Shown here piece by piece: positions 24,565 through 33,101 of a DNA stretch of 64,000 bases (position 1 is the first letter of the stretch; each line of letters opens with the position of its first letter). The DNA is from Brevifilum sp964643275 (GTDB taxonomy: Bacteria > Chloroflexota > Anaerolineae > Anaerolineales > Anaerolineaceae): contig CAZXRL010000001.1 in assembly GCA_964643275.1 (NCBI GenBank), positions 1-64,000 on the forward strand, in the 5' to 3' direction. The notes beneath the pieces are model-generated. The model had not been told where the DNA came from. It ran no database searches and saw only the letters and a program-made list of their open reading frames with translations. A program made the translations under genes and the position numbers.

Positions 24565-25895
24565 TTTTTCTCCTCTTGTTTCAATAAATTCGCTTCTAAC
24601 TGTAAATAATCTCGATTAATTTGTTTGACAGCAGCCGGGTAATCAACGGTTTTCCATTCTTTATCCCTCAGCAGCCAATCCCCACCTGCCATCACATCCG
24701 TCACATGCATACCGCTGACCGCGTAAACAATTGCGGTGTAAAGGTCCTGCGCGCCTTTTGGCGCCCAGCCGATATCCTGCAGATCAACGGCAATCCAGTC
24801 AGCCAGCTTACCCGGTTCAAGGCTTCCAATTCTATCTTCCCAACCCAAAGCCTTGGCACCACCCAGTGTTGCCATTTCAAGGACTTCAATCGCTGGTACA
24901 GCTGCCGGTTCAGATTCGCGATACACCTGAAGTTTTGCCGCAATATCCATCTCCCGAAAGAGGTCATAGGAATTTGCATTGGCGACGTTATCCGTGCCAA
25001 TCGCTGTATTGACGCCAGCCGCGCGCATGGCTTTGACCGGCGCGGCCGGGAACCCACTCCGCATGGAGGATGATGCACAAACCACTGCGGTGAAACAGCT
25101 TTCAGCCAGTGTTGAAAAGTCTTTCTCGGAGACTGTAATGCTGTGTGCTGCAATCAAAGGAAACTCAAGAATGCCAAGCGCTTTCATCCGTTCAACAGCC
25201 GAGATCCCAAACTTCTCCTGGCAATAATCCTCCTCTTCACTGCTGGTCGCAAAGTGAATGTGCAAGCCTGTGTCAAATCGTCTCGCCAGGTCCAGTTCCA
25301 ATTCAATAATCTCTTCGCTGTTGTCCACAAAAAATGCGTGCGGGCCAACCCAGCCTTTGATTTTTGGATGATCGGAAAGACTTTCCAAAAAGGCGGTCGC
25401 GGAAGCAATTTCCCGGGCCCGGGATTCGGCATCGCCAAGTTCAACAATCCCATAGGCCAGGGCGGCTCTCAAACCGCTTTTTTCCACTACTGGATAGATA
25501 TCCTTCATATAAAAATACTGATCCGCAAAACAGGTAGTGCCAGTCCGGATCATTTCCGCACAGCTCACTTCAACTGCTGCCGGAACCATACTTGCATCCG
25601 CTGCCCCTTCCAGCCTCCGCAGGCAATTAATAAACCCGTCCATGGTAAAGAGAGAAATTCCCTCAGCCAACCCCCTGAATAACGACATGGGTGTGTGCGC
25701 ATGGGCATTGATCAACCCGGGCATTACCAGGCGGTCACTGAAATCCAGGACGTTATCCGCCAGAGATTCCGGAACATCTTCTGGCCTTCCTGCACGGAGG
25801 ATTCTTTCATCCTCAAATAAAAGATGACCAGGTTCGAAAATCTCCCTCTGGTCATCCATCGTTATGATTATGCCGGCTTTGATCAATGTTTTCAT
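24561..25895 (-). CDS. Amidohydrolase, nucleoside/base deaminase-like (TrzA/MtaD group)
   Basis: A 444-residue metal-dependent hydrolase of the amidohydrolase superfamily, nearest by eye to the 5'-deoxyadenosine/MTA/SAH deaminase and chlorohydrolase group. Metal ligands are visible in LINAHAHTP, LHIHFATSSEE, AAHSITVSEKDF and AIGTDNVANANS. The C-terminal GSLEPGKLADWIAVD is typical. I choose ATG 25895, which has AAAGGAAA upstream, over the longer frame to 25931. It is first in a three-gene operon with a nucleoside hydrolase, so deamination of adenosine- or guanine-type compounds is the likely job. The exact substrate is unknown. Confidence 0.85.
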   Translation of the reverse strand: MKTLIKAGIIITMDDQREIFEPGHLLFEDERILRAGRPEDVPESLADNVLDFSDRLVMPGLINAHAHTPMSLFRGLAEGISLFTMDGFINCLRRLEGAADASMVPAAVEVSCAEMIRTGTTCFADQYFYMKDIYPVVEKSGLRAALAYGIVELGDAESRAREIASATAFLESLSDHPKIKGWVGPHAFFVDNSEEIIELELDLARRFDTGLHIHFATSSEEEDYCQEKFGISAVERMKALGILEFPLIAAHSITVSEKDFSTLAESCFTAVVCASSSMRSGFPAAPVKAMRAAGVNTAIGTDNVANANSYDLFREMDIAAKLQVYRESEPAAVPAIEVLEMATLGGAKALGWEDRIGSLEPGKLADWIAVDLQDIGWAPKGAQDLYTAIVYAVSGMHVTDVMAGGDWLLRDKEWKTVDYPAAVKQINRDYLQLEANLLKQEEKK

Positions 25896-25944
25896 CAATG
25901 CTGTTTCCTTTGTAAGGTTGGAGGTCATCATTAACTTCTGGCTT

Positions 25945-25974
25945 ATTTTAGCAGAAGAATTGAAGAATGGTCAA
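25945..25974 (-). promoter_or_regulatory. Promoter of the amidohydrolase operon
   Basis: On the minus strand, TTGACC (25974-25969) and TAAAAT (25950-25945) are spaced by 18 bases, about 50 bases before the amidohydrolase start. Confidence 0.6.
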
Positions 25975-26015
25975 TGAACGCTGGAATTATTTTATGTTAA
26001 CTTAATTAACTTCCA

Positions 26016-26056
26016 TTGACGAGTTATTAATTTTATGATAATATTCACATATGTGA
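26016..26056 (+). promoter_or_regulatory. Promoter and palindromic operator of the SorC-type regulator
   Basis: TTGACG (26016-26021) and TAATAT (26039-26044) are spaced by 17 bases. The perfect palindrome TCACATATGTGA (26045-26056) follows the -10 box directly, with a half-site-like ACATTTGTGA at 26067-26076. The spacing suggests autorepression by the gene downstream. Confidence 0.75.
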
Positions 26057-26092
26057 GCAAGCTATTACATTTGTGAAGACGGAGTTTTTTGC

Positions 26093-27058
26093 GTGGTCGA
26101 TTCAAATCGCCAAAATGACCGGCTGGATTTACTGGCTGATGTTGCGGAAATGTATTTTCTCCAGGGTAAAAACCAGGCGGAAATCGCGCGCAAGATTGGC
26201 ATGACACGCTCCAATGTATCCCGAATGTTAACCGAGGCCCGCAATTCAGGGGTCATTCAAATCCATATCAATCGCCCGCTTCAGGAAAACCACACTCTCG
26301 CCCAGCAACTGGTCGAGCGTTTTGGTTTAATCAATGCCCGTGTCGTGAAGGTGGATATTCCCGCACAGCTTTTGGATAAACTCGGTCAGATAGCAAGCAA
26401 AGAGCTTCTGGCGCATCTCAAGCCGGGATGGATCCTGGGTACATCCTGGGGTACGGCAATTCACGCTGCGGTTGATCAGCTTGAGGTCTCTGACCCGGTT
26501 TCCGATATCAAAGTCGCTCAAATGTTGGGCGCTCTTGGTGCTCGAATCAAAGAATATGATGGACATTCAATCGTACGGCTCTTGGAACAGAAACTTTCTG
26601 CAGAAGGCATCTACATCAACGCGCCATTTCTTGTTGAAAATAAGGACGTTGCTCACTCTTTATTGGAGAATAAAAGTGTTCATGAATCCCTGAACTTTGC
26701 AAAGCGTTCGGATATCGCGCTTTTAGGTGTAGGCAGTTCGGAACTCGCTCATTGCAGCTATTATCTCGCGGATTATGTGACCCGGAAAGAAATTCGTGAT
26801 ATTCAGAAAACCGGCGCCATTGGGGATGTCTGCGGCCGTTTCTTCAATCTTCAGGGAGAAATATGTGCAAAGGATTTTCAGCAACGCTTTATCGGTATTT
26901 TTGCTGAAGACCTGCTTAAAATTCCCCTTCGAATGGGGATTGCGGGCGGGCCAGCGAAGATTGAACCAATTCTTGGTGCCTTGAGAGGAAAATTGATCAA
27001 CATCCTGGTTTCTGACGAAGCCTCGGTAAAAGAGGTCCTCAAAAGATCGGAGCAGTAG
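26093..27058 (+). CDS. SorC/DeoR-type sugar-phosphate-responsive transcriptional regulator
   Basis: A 321-residue regulator of the SorC family. The N-terminal HTH reads NQAEIARKIGMTRSNVSRML. The effector domain includes GWILGTSWGTAIHAAVD, VAQMLGALG, IALLGVGSSEL and the closing GIAGGPAKIEPILGAL, which form the sugar-phosphate pocket in this family. The GTG start has GGAG ten bases upstream. It lies 26 bases before the E1alpha gene. The dehydrogenase and PTS genes that follow on the same strand are its likely targets, with a PTS-derived sugar phosphate as effector. Confidence 0.92.
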   Translation: MVDSNRQNDRLDLLADVAEMYFLQGKNQAEIARKIGMTRSNVSRMLTEARNSGVIQIHINRPLQENHTLAQQLVERFGLINARVVKVDIPAQLLDKLGQIASKELLAHLKPGWILGTSWGTAIHAAVDQLEVSDPVSDIKVAQMLGALGARIKEYDGHSIVRLLEQKLSAEGIYINAPFLVENKDVAHSLLENKSVHESLNFAKRSDIALLGVGSSELAHCSYYLADYVTRKEIRDIQKTGAIGDVCGRFFNLQGEICAKDFQQRFIGIFAEDLLKIPLRMGIAGGPAKIEPILGALRGKLINILVSDEASVKEVLKRSEQ

Positions 27059-27084
27059 CAGAGTTTACCCATTGAAAGGATTAT

Positions 27085-28116
27085 ATGACAACTGAAAAAC
27101 CAAAAATGAAATTTGATAATAAAAAAACCACAGATATCTTGAAAAAGGCCGATGAGCTCGGGTTTTCTAAAGATGATCTGATCGAGATTTACAGCACGAT
27201 GATCAAGATCCGCCTTTTTGAAGAGATGGCCGATCACCTTTATGCCATGGGAAAAGTGCACGGCACAATGCACCTCTCGGCTGGTCAGGAAGGGGTGGCT
27301 ATTGGGACAGGTTTAACGATGAAACCGGAAGATTACCTTCTCAATCATCACCGGGGACATGGACACCTCATCGCTAATGGCGCTGATGTTAATAAAATGA
27401 TGGCAGAATTCCTTGGGAAGCAGACAGGGTACTGCCGTGGCCGAGGCGGCTCCATGCACATTGCCGATGTCGAGGCCAACAATCTTGGTGCAAATGGCAT
27501 TGTAGGAGGCGGGATCGAACTGGCCGCCGGCGTAGGCCTTGCCATCCAGATGCAGAATCAGGAACGGATTGTCCTTGTGATCTTTGGGGATGGTGCAGCC
27601 AACGAAGGGATTTTCCACGAATCGCTGAACATGGCTGCCATCTGGGATTTACCTGTCGTGTACCTATGCGAGAACAATCAATATGGTATGTCGGCCGATG
27701 TCAGCCGGGTTTCCTCAAAAGTGCCTTTCCGAGGCCGGGCAGAAGCCCACGGCATTCCCGGATATTACATTGATGGGAACGATGTACTTGCCGTCTATGA
27801 ATACATGAAACAGGCCATCGACCATGCGCGGTCAAGGAAAGGCCCGGTCTTTGTTGAAGCTCAGACTTACCGCTACTTTGGTCATTCCAAGAGCGATCGC
27901 AACCTTTATCGAACCAAAGAAGAGATTTCAGAATGGCGAGCCAAAGGCCCTATTACTCGGTTTGAAGAATTACTGATGAAAGCTGACATGATGACGGATC
28001 AGGATATTGAGCGGATAAAAAAGGATATGGCCCAGGTCATTAATGAGGCTGTTGAATTCGCAGAAAATTCGCCGGAACCTGATATTAATAATGTTACGGA
28101 GTGGGTATATGCCTGA
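27085..28116 (+). CDS. 2-oxoacid (pyruvate/acetoin) dehydrogenase E1 alpha subunit
   Basis: A 343-residue thiamine-diphosphate enzyme subunit. HLSAGQEGVAIGTGL, RGHGHLIANGAD and YCRGRGGSMHIAD are typical of E1alpha. The ThDP-binding motif is GDGAANEGIFHESLN, with ENNQYGMSADVSR following. With E1beta it decarboxylates a 2-oxoacid or cleaves acetoin and passes the acyl group to E2. The AAAGGA ribosome-binding site is clear. The next gene starts eight bases before its end. An N-terminal extension of about 30 residues precedes the core. Sequence alone does not separate pyruvate from acetoin or branched substrates. Confidence 0.93.
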   Translation: MTTEKPKMKFDNKKTTDILKKADELGFSKDDLIEIYSTMIKIRLFEEMADHLYAMGKVHGTMHLSAGQEGVAIGTGLTMKPEDYLLNHHRGHGHLIANGADVNKMMAEFLGKQTGYCRGRGGSMHIADVEANNLGANGIVGGGIELAAGVGLAIQMQNQERIVLVIFGDGAANEGIFHESLNMAAIWDLPVVYLCENNQYGMSADVSRVSSKVPFRGRAEAHGIPGYYIDGNDVLAVYEYMKQAIDHARSRKGPVFVEAQTYRYFGHSKSDRNLYRTKEEISEWRAKGPITRFEELLMKADMMTDQDIERIKKDMAQVINEAVEFAENSPEPDINNVTEWVYA

Positions 28117-29095
28117 AATTACTTATCGCCAAGCCATCCACGATACAATGGTTGAAGAAATGCGTCGTGATGATAAAGTCTTTTTAATCGGTGAGGATAT
28201 CGGTACCTATGGCGGTGCTTTTGGTGTGAGCGCTGGGATGCTTGAGGAATTTGGGCCCGATCGGATCAGAGAAACGCCAATTTCGGAGCAGGCCATCGTT
28301 GGCGCAGCAGCCGGGGCAGCCATGGTCGGGATGCGCCCAATTGCCGAGATGATGTTCATGGATTTTATTCTTCTCGCAATGGAACCCCTGGTCAATCAGG
28401 CAGCTAAAGCCCGTTATATGTTCGGTGGTAAAGCGACCGTCCCAATGGTTGTCAGAATGCCCAGCGGATCCGGAACCGGGGCTGCCGCCCAACATTCACA
28501 ATCCCTCGAAACAATTCTAATGCATATCCCTGGGATCAAAGTTGTAGCACCCAGCACCCCCTACGACGCCAAGGGATTGCTTCTCAGCAGTATCCGTGAC
28601 CCCAACCCTGTTTGTTTTGTGGAACACAAACTCCTTTATAAGGCAAAAGGAGAAGTGCCTGAAGGTGAATACACAATCCCGCTCGGCGTAGCAGATATCA
28701 AACGTTCCGGGATAGACATCACCGTGGTTGCATCTCAAATTATGGTTCACAAAACCCTGGCGGTAGCCGAAAAACTCCAGGATGAAGGCATTTCGGTCGA
28801 GGTGGTTGATCCCCGGACCATGCGTCCACTGGACGTGGACACCATCGCAAAATCTGTGAAAAAGACCGGGCGTTTGCTGGTTGTTCATGAAGCCGTAAAA
28901 ACCGCTGGATGGGCAGGTGAAGTTATGGCCTCCATTTCTGAGACCCCTGCCTGGGATTATCTGGACACCCCCATGCGGCGGTTGACGGGCAAAGATGTGC
29001 CTATCCCTTACAATCCCAACCTTGAAGCCGCAGCCGTGCCACAAGAAGACGATATCCTCCGGGAAATCCGGGCGATTGTCAACAACACGTATTGA
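28109..29095 (+). CDS. 2-oxoacid (pyruvate/acetoin) dehydrogenase E1 beta subunit
   Basis: A 328-residue partner of the alpha subunit. Family motifs are FLIGEDIGTYGGAFGVSAG, TPISEQAIVGAAAGAAM, RMPSGSGTGAAAQHSQSLE and VVAPSTPYDAKGLL. ATG 28109 overlaps the alpha gene by eight bases and matches the usual start MPEITYRQAI. The longer frame from 28043 is antecedent overlap only. The E2 gene follows after 14 bases. Confidence 0.94.
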   Translation: MPEITYRQAIHDTMVEEMRRDDKVFLIGEDIGTYGGAFGVSAGMLEEFGPDRIRETPISEQAIVGAAAGAAMVGMRPIAEMMFMDFILLAMEPLVNQAAKARYMFGGKATVPMVVRMPSGSGTGAAAQHSQSLETILMHIPGIKVVAPSTPYDAKGLLLSSIRDPNPVCFVEHKLLYKAKGEVPEGEYTIPLGVADIKRSGIDITVVASQIMVHKTLAVAEKLQDEGISVEVVDPRTMRPLDVDTIAKSVKKTGRLLVVHEAVKTAGWAGEVMASISETPAWDYLDTPMRRLTGKDVPIPYNPNLEAAAVPQEDDILREIRAIVNNTY

Positions 29096-29109
29096 AAAGG
29101 AGTTGAGCA

Positions 29110-30423
29110 ATGCCAACCCCGTTTATTATGCCAAAAATGGATATGGACCAGGAATCGGTCACCATCAACGAATGGCTGAAAAAAGAAGGTGATCCTGTCA
29201 AGAAAGGCGAACCTTTGGTTGTGATCGAGACCGACAAAATCACCAGTGAGGTCGAAGCGCCAGCTACGGGCAGGCTCGCCGGAATCATCTATCGTGAAAA
29301 TGTCGATGTGCCTGTCTCCGAAGTTGTTGCCTATATTTTGGGTGAGGATGAGACTGAATCTGACCTGCCTGAAAGAACAGAACCTGAGACAGACACCCGT
29401 GTTAATCAGGAAGATAAAGATAAAGAAGAAAAAAGCACATTAAAAACTGAAAAGACTGCTACAGCTGTTGCCCAACGGATGGCGGAGGCTGAAGGCATCA
29501 ACCTCCAGGATATTCCCGCCTCAGGAGAAAAAATCACCAAAGAAGACGTCGAAAAATATCTGGGCGGTCTGGAAGGTGTCGAGCCACGAGTCCAGACGCC
29601 TGCAACGCCAGCCGCCCGCAGGATTGGCCATGAGAAAAACCTTGATTTGACCCGGGTTGAGGGATCGGGCCCGAGAAGTCGGGTTCAGGCAGCCGATGTT
29701 CAATCAGTATCAGGACAAACCCCGGGGCTTGGTGAAACCCTTGCCCTAAGTAATATGCGTAAACGTATCGCTGAACGGTTGACCACAAGCTACCAGACCA
29801 CACCGCATATCTACCTCACTACTGAGGTGGATATGCGTGAAGCTGAAGCAAGCCGGAAACGGATGAATGAGCTTGCCAACCAAGATAGTACGCCTGCTAT
29901 ATCTATGACTGCTTTCATCACCCGGATCGTCGCCTGGAGCCTGAAACGGCATCCATATCTGAATGCGTCCTTCCAAAATAATGAAATCAGGTTTTGGGAG
30001 GAGATCAACATCGGGATTGCCACAGCCCTGGACGACGGTCTGATTGTGCCCGTCATCCGGAATGCGGACCAAATGACAGCCAAAGAAATCAACAATACAC
30101 TCCGAGATCTGACCCGGAGGGCAAGGTCTGGTGACCTTTCTCTCGATGAGATCCAGAATGGCACCTTCACGATATCCAACCTCGGGATGTATGGCATTCA
30201 ATCTTTTACAGCGATTATCAATCCCCCGCAGTCAGCAATTCTTGCTGTCGGCACCCTGACCCGTCGCCCGGTTGTTGTTGATGATGCTGACACACTCGAG
30301 ATACGACCGATGATAATGCTAACCCTTGGGGCGGACCATCGCATTGTAGACGGTGCCGTTGCAGCCGAATTCTTAGCTGACATTGTCAAAGCGCTGGAGA
30401 CCCCCGAACTGTTACTGTTTTAA
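29110..30423 (+). CDS. Dihydrolipoamide acyltransferase E2 with two peripheral-subunit-binding domains
   Basis: A 437-residue E2 core. The lipoyl domain spans residues about 3-78 with the lipoylated Lys43 in ETDKITSEVEAP. An acidic/lysine-rich linker follows. Two E3/E1-binding domain motifs are seen: AVAQRMAEAEGINLQDI (about 119-135, ending near 151) and TPAARRIGHEKNLDL (about 166-180, ending near 198). The catalytic domain ends with DHRIVDG at 409-415, which carries the active His and Asp. Most E2 chains have one such binding domain. It transfers the acyl group to CoA. No E3 (lipoamide dehydrogenase) gene is in this operon. Confidence 0.93.
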   Translation: MPTPFIMPKMDMDQESVTINEWLKKEGDPVKKGEPLVVIETDKITSEVEAPATGRLAGIIYRENVDVPVSEVVAYILGEDETESDLPERTEPETDTRVNQEDKDKEEKSTLKTEKTATAVAQRMAEAEGINLQDIPASGEKITKEDVEKYLGGLEGVEPRVQTPATPAARRIGHEKNLDLTRVEGSGPRSRVQAADVQSVSGQTPGLGETLALSNMRKRIAERLTTSYQTTPHIYLTTEVDMREAEASRKRMNELANQDSTPAISMTAFITRIVAWSLKRHPYLNASFQNNEIRFWEEINIGIATALDDGLIVPVIRNADQMTAKEINNTLRDLTRRARSGDLSLDEIQNGTFTISNLGMYGIQSFTAIINPPQSAILAVGTLTRRPVVVDDADTLEIRPMIMLTLGADHRIVDGAVAAEFLADIVKALETPELLLF

Positions 30424-30449
30424 TATTTATTTTTATCATAAGGAGAATA

Positions 30450-30728
30450 ATGGAATCAGTACTGAAAATCAAAGTCGCCCACCCTGCTGGACTGCATGCC
30501 CGGCCCGCTTCGCTGTTCGTTCAAACCGCCAATAAGTATTCCAGCGAGGTCTCTGTTCAGAATCTCACAGATAAGAGCGAAGTCGTAAATGCAAAGAGCA
30601 TCCTAAGTGTATTAACTCTGGGTGTAATGCAGGATCATGAGGTTGAAATCGTCGCTAAAGGCGATGATTCTGCTGAAGCTACTGAGGCATTGAAGGCACT
30701 GATTGAAGATAATTTTGGAGAAAAATAA
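30450..30728 (+). CDS. ptsH: PTS phosphocarrier HPr
   Basis: A 92-residue HPr protein that carries phosphate from enzyme I to IIA. The active-site segment is GLHARPAS with His16. The regulatory serine region is NAKSILSVLTLG with Ser50, the site of HPr kinase in Gram-positive-type systems. It lies directly before the IIA gene, whose ATG follows the HPr stop immediately, and after E2 with AAGGAG as ribosome-binding site. No enzyme I gene is in the window. Confidence 0.95.
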   Translation: MESVLKIKVAHPAGLHARPASLFVQTANKYSSEVSVQNLTDKSEVVNAKSILSVLTLGVMQDHEVEIVAKGDDSAEATEALKALIEDNFGEK

Positions 30729-31199
30729 ATGGAGTCACTGGGCAAACTCCTTGTCGAATCTGCCATCATACTGAATTATCCAGCGGAAGACGCAGCGGAT
30801 GTAGTCTCAGCCCTGGGTGAAAAGCTATACGAAGCCGGATACGTCAAAGAAACCTTCGTTGAAGCAGCCCTTGCACGTGAGAAATCAATGCCGACCGGGC
30901 TCCCCCTGCTTGGTGATACCAATGCCGCAATTCCACACACGGATGTAGAACATGTGATCAAGGCCGGCGTGGCGCTGGCTACTCTCCCTCAACCGGTGAT
31001 TTTCCATAATATGGCAATTCCGGATGAGCAGGTCGAAGTGAAACTGGTCTTTCTTCTGGCCCTGGATCAGCCAAAGACCCAAATTACAATGCTTCAGGAA
31101 ATCGTTGGCGTTTTACAGGATCCGGATCTGATTGAAAAAATCATGCAAATAGAAAAACCTGAAGATGTTCTTGGATATGTCTCAGAGGCAACAAAATAA
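30729..31199 (+). CDS. PTS IIA component, fructose/galactitol type
   Basis: A 156-residue PTS_EIIA_2-family protein. The phosphorylated His is His70 in NAAIPHTDVEHV. The N-terminal LLVESAIILNYPAEDAADV and the closing TMLQEIVGVLQDPDLI fit galactitol-type IIA (GatA-like). It takes phosphate from HPr and hands it to the IIB at 31283. It begins directly after the HPr stop codon, so the two are translated together. Confidence 0.92.
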   Translation: MESLGKLLVESAIILNYPAEDAADVVSALGEKLYEAGYVKETFVEAALAREKSMPTGLPLLGDTNAAIPHTDVEHVIKAGVALATLPQPVIFHNMAIPDEQVEVKLVFLLALDQPKTQITMLQEIVGVLQDPDLIEKIMQIEKPEDVLGYVSEATK

Positions 31200-31282
31200 A
31201 CCAACCCTTTTTGAAATCATGTTCAAAACATTATAGAATAAGGTAATAAATATCATCAAAGTTCATTATCAGGAGGATGACA

Positions 31283-31570
31283 ATGGTAGGAAAGAAAAAC
31301 ATCTTGGTGGCTTGTGGGACCGCAATTGCGACTTCAACTGTCGTAGCAAAAGCCATTGAAGAAGCGCTGTATGATCGTGGAATCAGTGTCAACATGCGTC
31401 AGTGCAAGGCTTCAGAAGTGCCCAGCCTGGCTGACGATGCTGACTTGATCGTTACTACAACGCCTGTCTCCGTAGATCGAGATATCCCGGTCATTCAGAC
31501 CCTGGCGTTCCTGACAGGTATTGGAAAGGAGGAAGTTATCGAGCAAATTGTTGATGCACTAAAAGATTGA
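31283..31570 (+). CDS. PTS IIB component, galactitol type
   Basis: A 95-residue IIB protein. The phospho-cysteine is Cys11 in ILVACGTAIATSTVVA, as in GatB-like proteins. Two ATGs lie in frame at 31277 and 31283. AGGAGG touches the first, leaving no spacer, and sits six bases from the second, so I choose 31283. It receives phosphate from IIA and phosphorylates the sugar during transport by IIC. Confidence 0.92.
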   Translation: MVGKKNILVACGTAIATSTVVAKAIEEALYDRGISVNMRQCKASEVPSLADDADLIVTTTPVSVDRDIPVIQTLAFLTGIGKEEVIEQIVDALKD

Positions 31571-31607
31571 CTGTCTAAATCCAATATTATTTTCACAGGA
31601 GAGATAA

Positions 31608-33023
31608 ATGTTAGATTCAATTCTTGCTGGAATAAAGTTATTCTTTGATACCTTTGGCGCGACGATCATGCTGCCGATCATCATCATCATCCTGGCATTG
31701 ATCCTTGGCGCAAAATTTGGGCGTGCATTCCGCGCAGGCGTCACGGTGGGTATCGCCTTCATTGGTATCAACCTGATCATCGGTTTGATGTGGGGTTCAT
31801 TGTCCAATGTGGGACAGGCTCTTGTCACCAACCTGGGGATCCAGAGGTCCGTCTACGATGTCGGGTGGCCGTCGGCAGCTGCCATTGCTTTTGGCACCGA
31901 TGTCGGTCTGGCCGTTATCCCCGTGGCCTTGCTGGTGAACCTGGTCCTGCTCCTTACCCGGCTGACCAAAACCCTCAATGTGGATATCTGGAACTTCTGG
32001 CACTTCGCATTCCTTGGTTCCCTGGTCGCCATTGTCACTGACAGCCTGGTTTATGGCCTGATCGCTGCTGCCATAGCGGCCGCTTTCGCGCTCTTCCTGG
32101 CCGACTGGACCGCTAAAGCTGTGCAGTCCTTTTATAACCTGCCGGGCATTTCCATTCCCCACCTGACCACCGCACCAGGCGTTCCCTTTGCAATCGCTGT
32201 AAACTGGGTCTTCGAGAAGATCCCCGGATTGCGCGATATGAAAGCCGATCCTGATACGATCCGCAGGAAATGGGGACTCTTTGGTGAGCCCGTTATCCTC
32301 GGTCTGGTCATTGGTTTGATCCTCGGTGTACTGGCTTATGCCTTCAATGTTCCCGAAGGTCAGTCAGCGATGGTCACCATCAGCATGATCTTGGGCGTTG
32401 GTATGGATCTCGCTGCTGTTATGCTGCTTCTGCCCCGCATGGTTGCCATCCTGATGGAAGGTCTGATCCCCGTCTCAGAAGCTGCCCGCGAATTCATGCA
32501 GAAACGTGCTTCAGGCCGTGAGATTTACATTGGCCTCGACTCTGCAATCCTGATCGGACACCCCGCAGCCATCTCGACCGCGTTGGTACTGGTCCCGATC
32601 GCCATCTTGCTGAGCCTGATTCTGCCCGGCAACCAGGTCATTTTGTTCGCTGACCTCGCGATCATCCCGTTCGTTGTCGCCCTCTTTGCACCGCTTATGA
32701 AGGGCAATATCGTAAGAATGATTATTGCCGGTACCCTTGAGCTGGCTGTTGGTTTCTATATCGCCACCAGCATGGCCCCCATCTTCACCCAGGCCGCAGT
32801 TAACGCTGGCTTTAGCATGCCCGAGGGTGCGGTCCAAATCACCAGCATCGGCGACGGTTTCCTCTGGCCCGTCTGGTTGTTCACCAACCTGACAAAATGG
32901 CTGGGCGGCGCAATCGGCATTGCAGTCGTTGTCGTCCTTCTCGCTGTCGTCTGGTTCTTCTACCTGCGCAATCGTAAAGCCTGGGAACAGGCCGCTGGTG
33001 CTCCCGTAGAAGAAAGCGCTTAG
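31608..33023 (+). CDS. PTS IIC component, galactitol type
   Basis: A 471-residue membrane protein with about ten to twelve hydrophobic segments, matching the GatC group of PTS permeases. Features include the early cytosolic-side charged turn KFGRAFRAGVTVGIAFIGIN, the extended WPSAAAIAFGTDVGLAVIPV and GREIYIGLDSAILIGHPAAI. It forms the sugar channel. The true substrate is unknown: galactitol-type systems also carry other polyols and pentitols. A strong terminator follows 24 bases after the stop. Confidence 0.92.
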   Translation: MLDSILAGIKLFFDTFGATIMLPIIIIILALILGAKFGRAFRAGVTVGIAFIGINLIIGLMWGSLSNVGQALVTNLGIQRSVYDVGWPSAAAIAFGTDVGLAVIPVALLVNLVLLLTRLTKTLNVDIWNFWHFAFLGSLVAIVTDSLVYGLIAAAIAAAFALFLADWTAKAVQSFYNLPGISIPHLTTAPGVPFAIAVNWVFEKIPGLRDMKADPDTIRRKWGLFGEPVILGLVIGLILGVLAYAFNVPEGQSAMVTISMILGVGMDLAAVMLLLPRMVAILMEGLIPVSEAAREFMQKRASGREIYIGLDSAILIGHPAAISTALVLVPIAILLSLILPGNQVILFADLAIIPFVVALFAPLMKGNIVRMIIAGTLELAVGFYIATSMAPIFTQAAVNAGFSMPEGAVQITSIGDGFLWPVWLFTNLTKWLGGAIGIAVVVVLLAVVWFFYLRNRKAWEQAAGAPVEESA

Positions 33024-33046
33024 TTCATACACACTTGTTCATAAAT

Positions 33047-33078
33047 AAAAGGGACGGTGAAATAACACCGTCCCTTTT
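33047..33078 (+). terminator. Rho-independent terminator of the dehydrogenase-PTS operon
   Basis: AAAAGGGACGGTG (33047-33059) pairs perfectly with CACCGTCCCTTTT (33066-33078). The 13-bp stem with a T-run is a strong terminator, and by its A-rich 5' arm possibly works on both strands. Confidence 0.92.
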
Positions 33079-33101
33079 CAAAATCAATATGAGAGGTTTA
33101 A

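Noticed and set aside
25143..25682. A 179-residue plus-strand frame
   Set aside because: It is antisense to the amidohydrolase, lacks a ribosome-binding site and has no recognisable domain.
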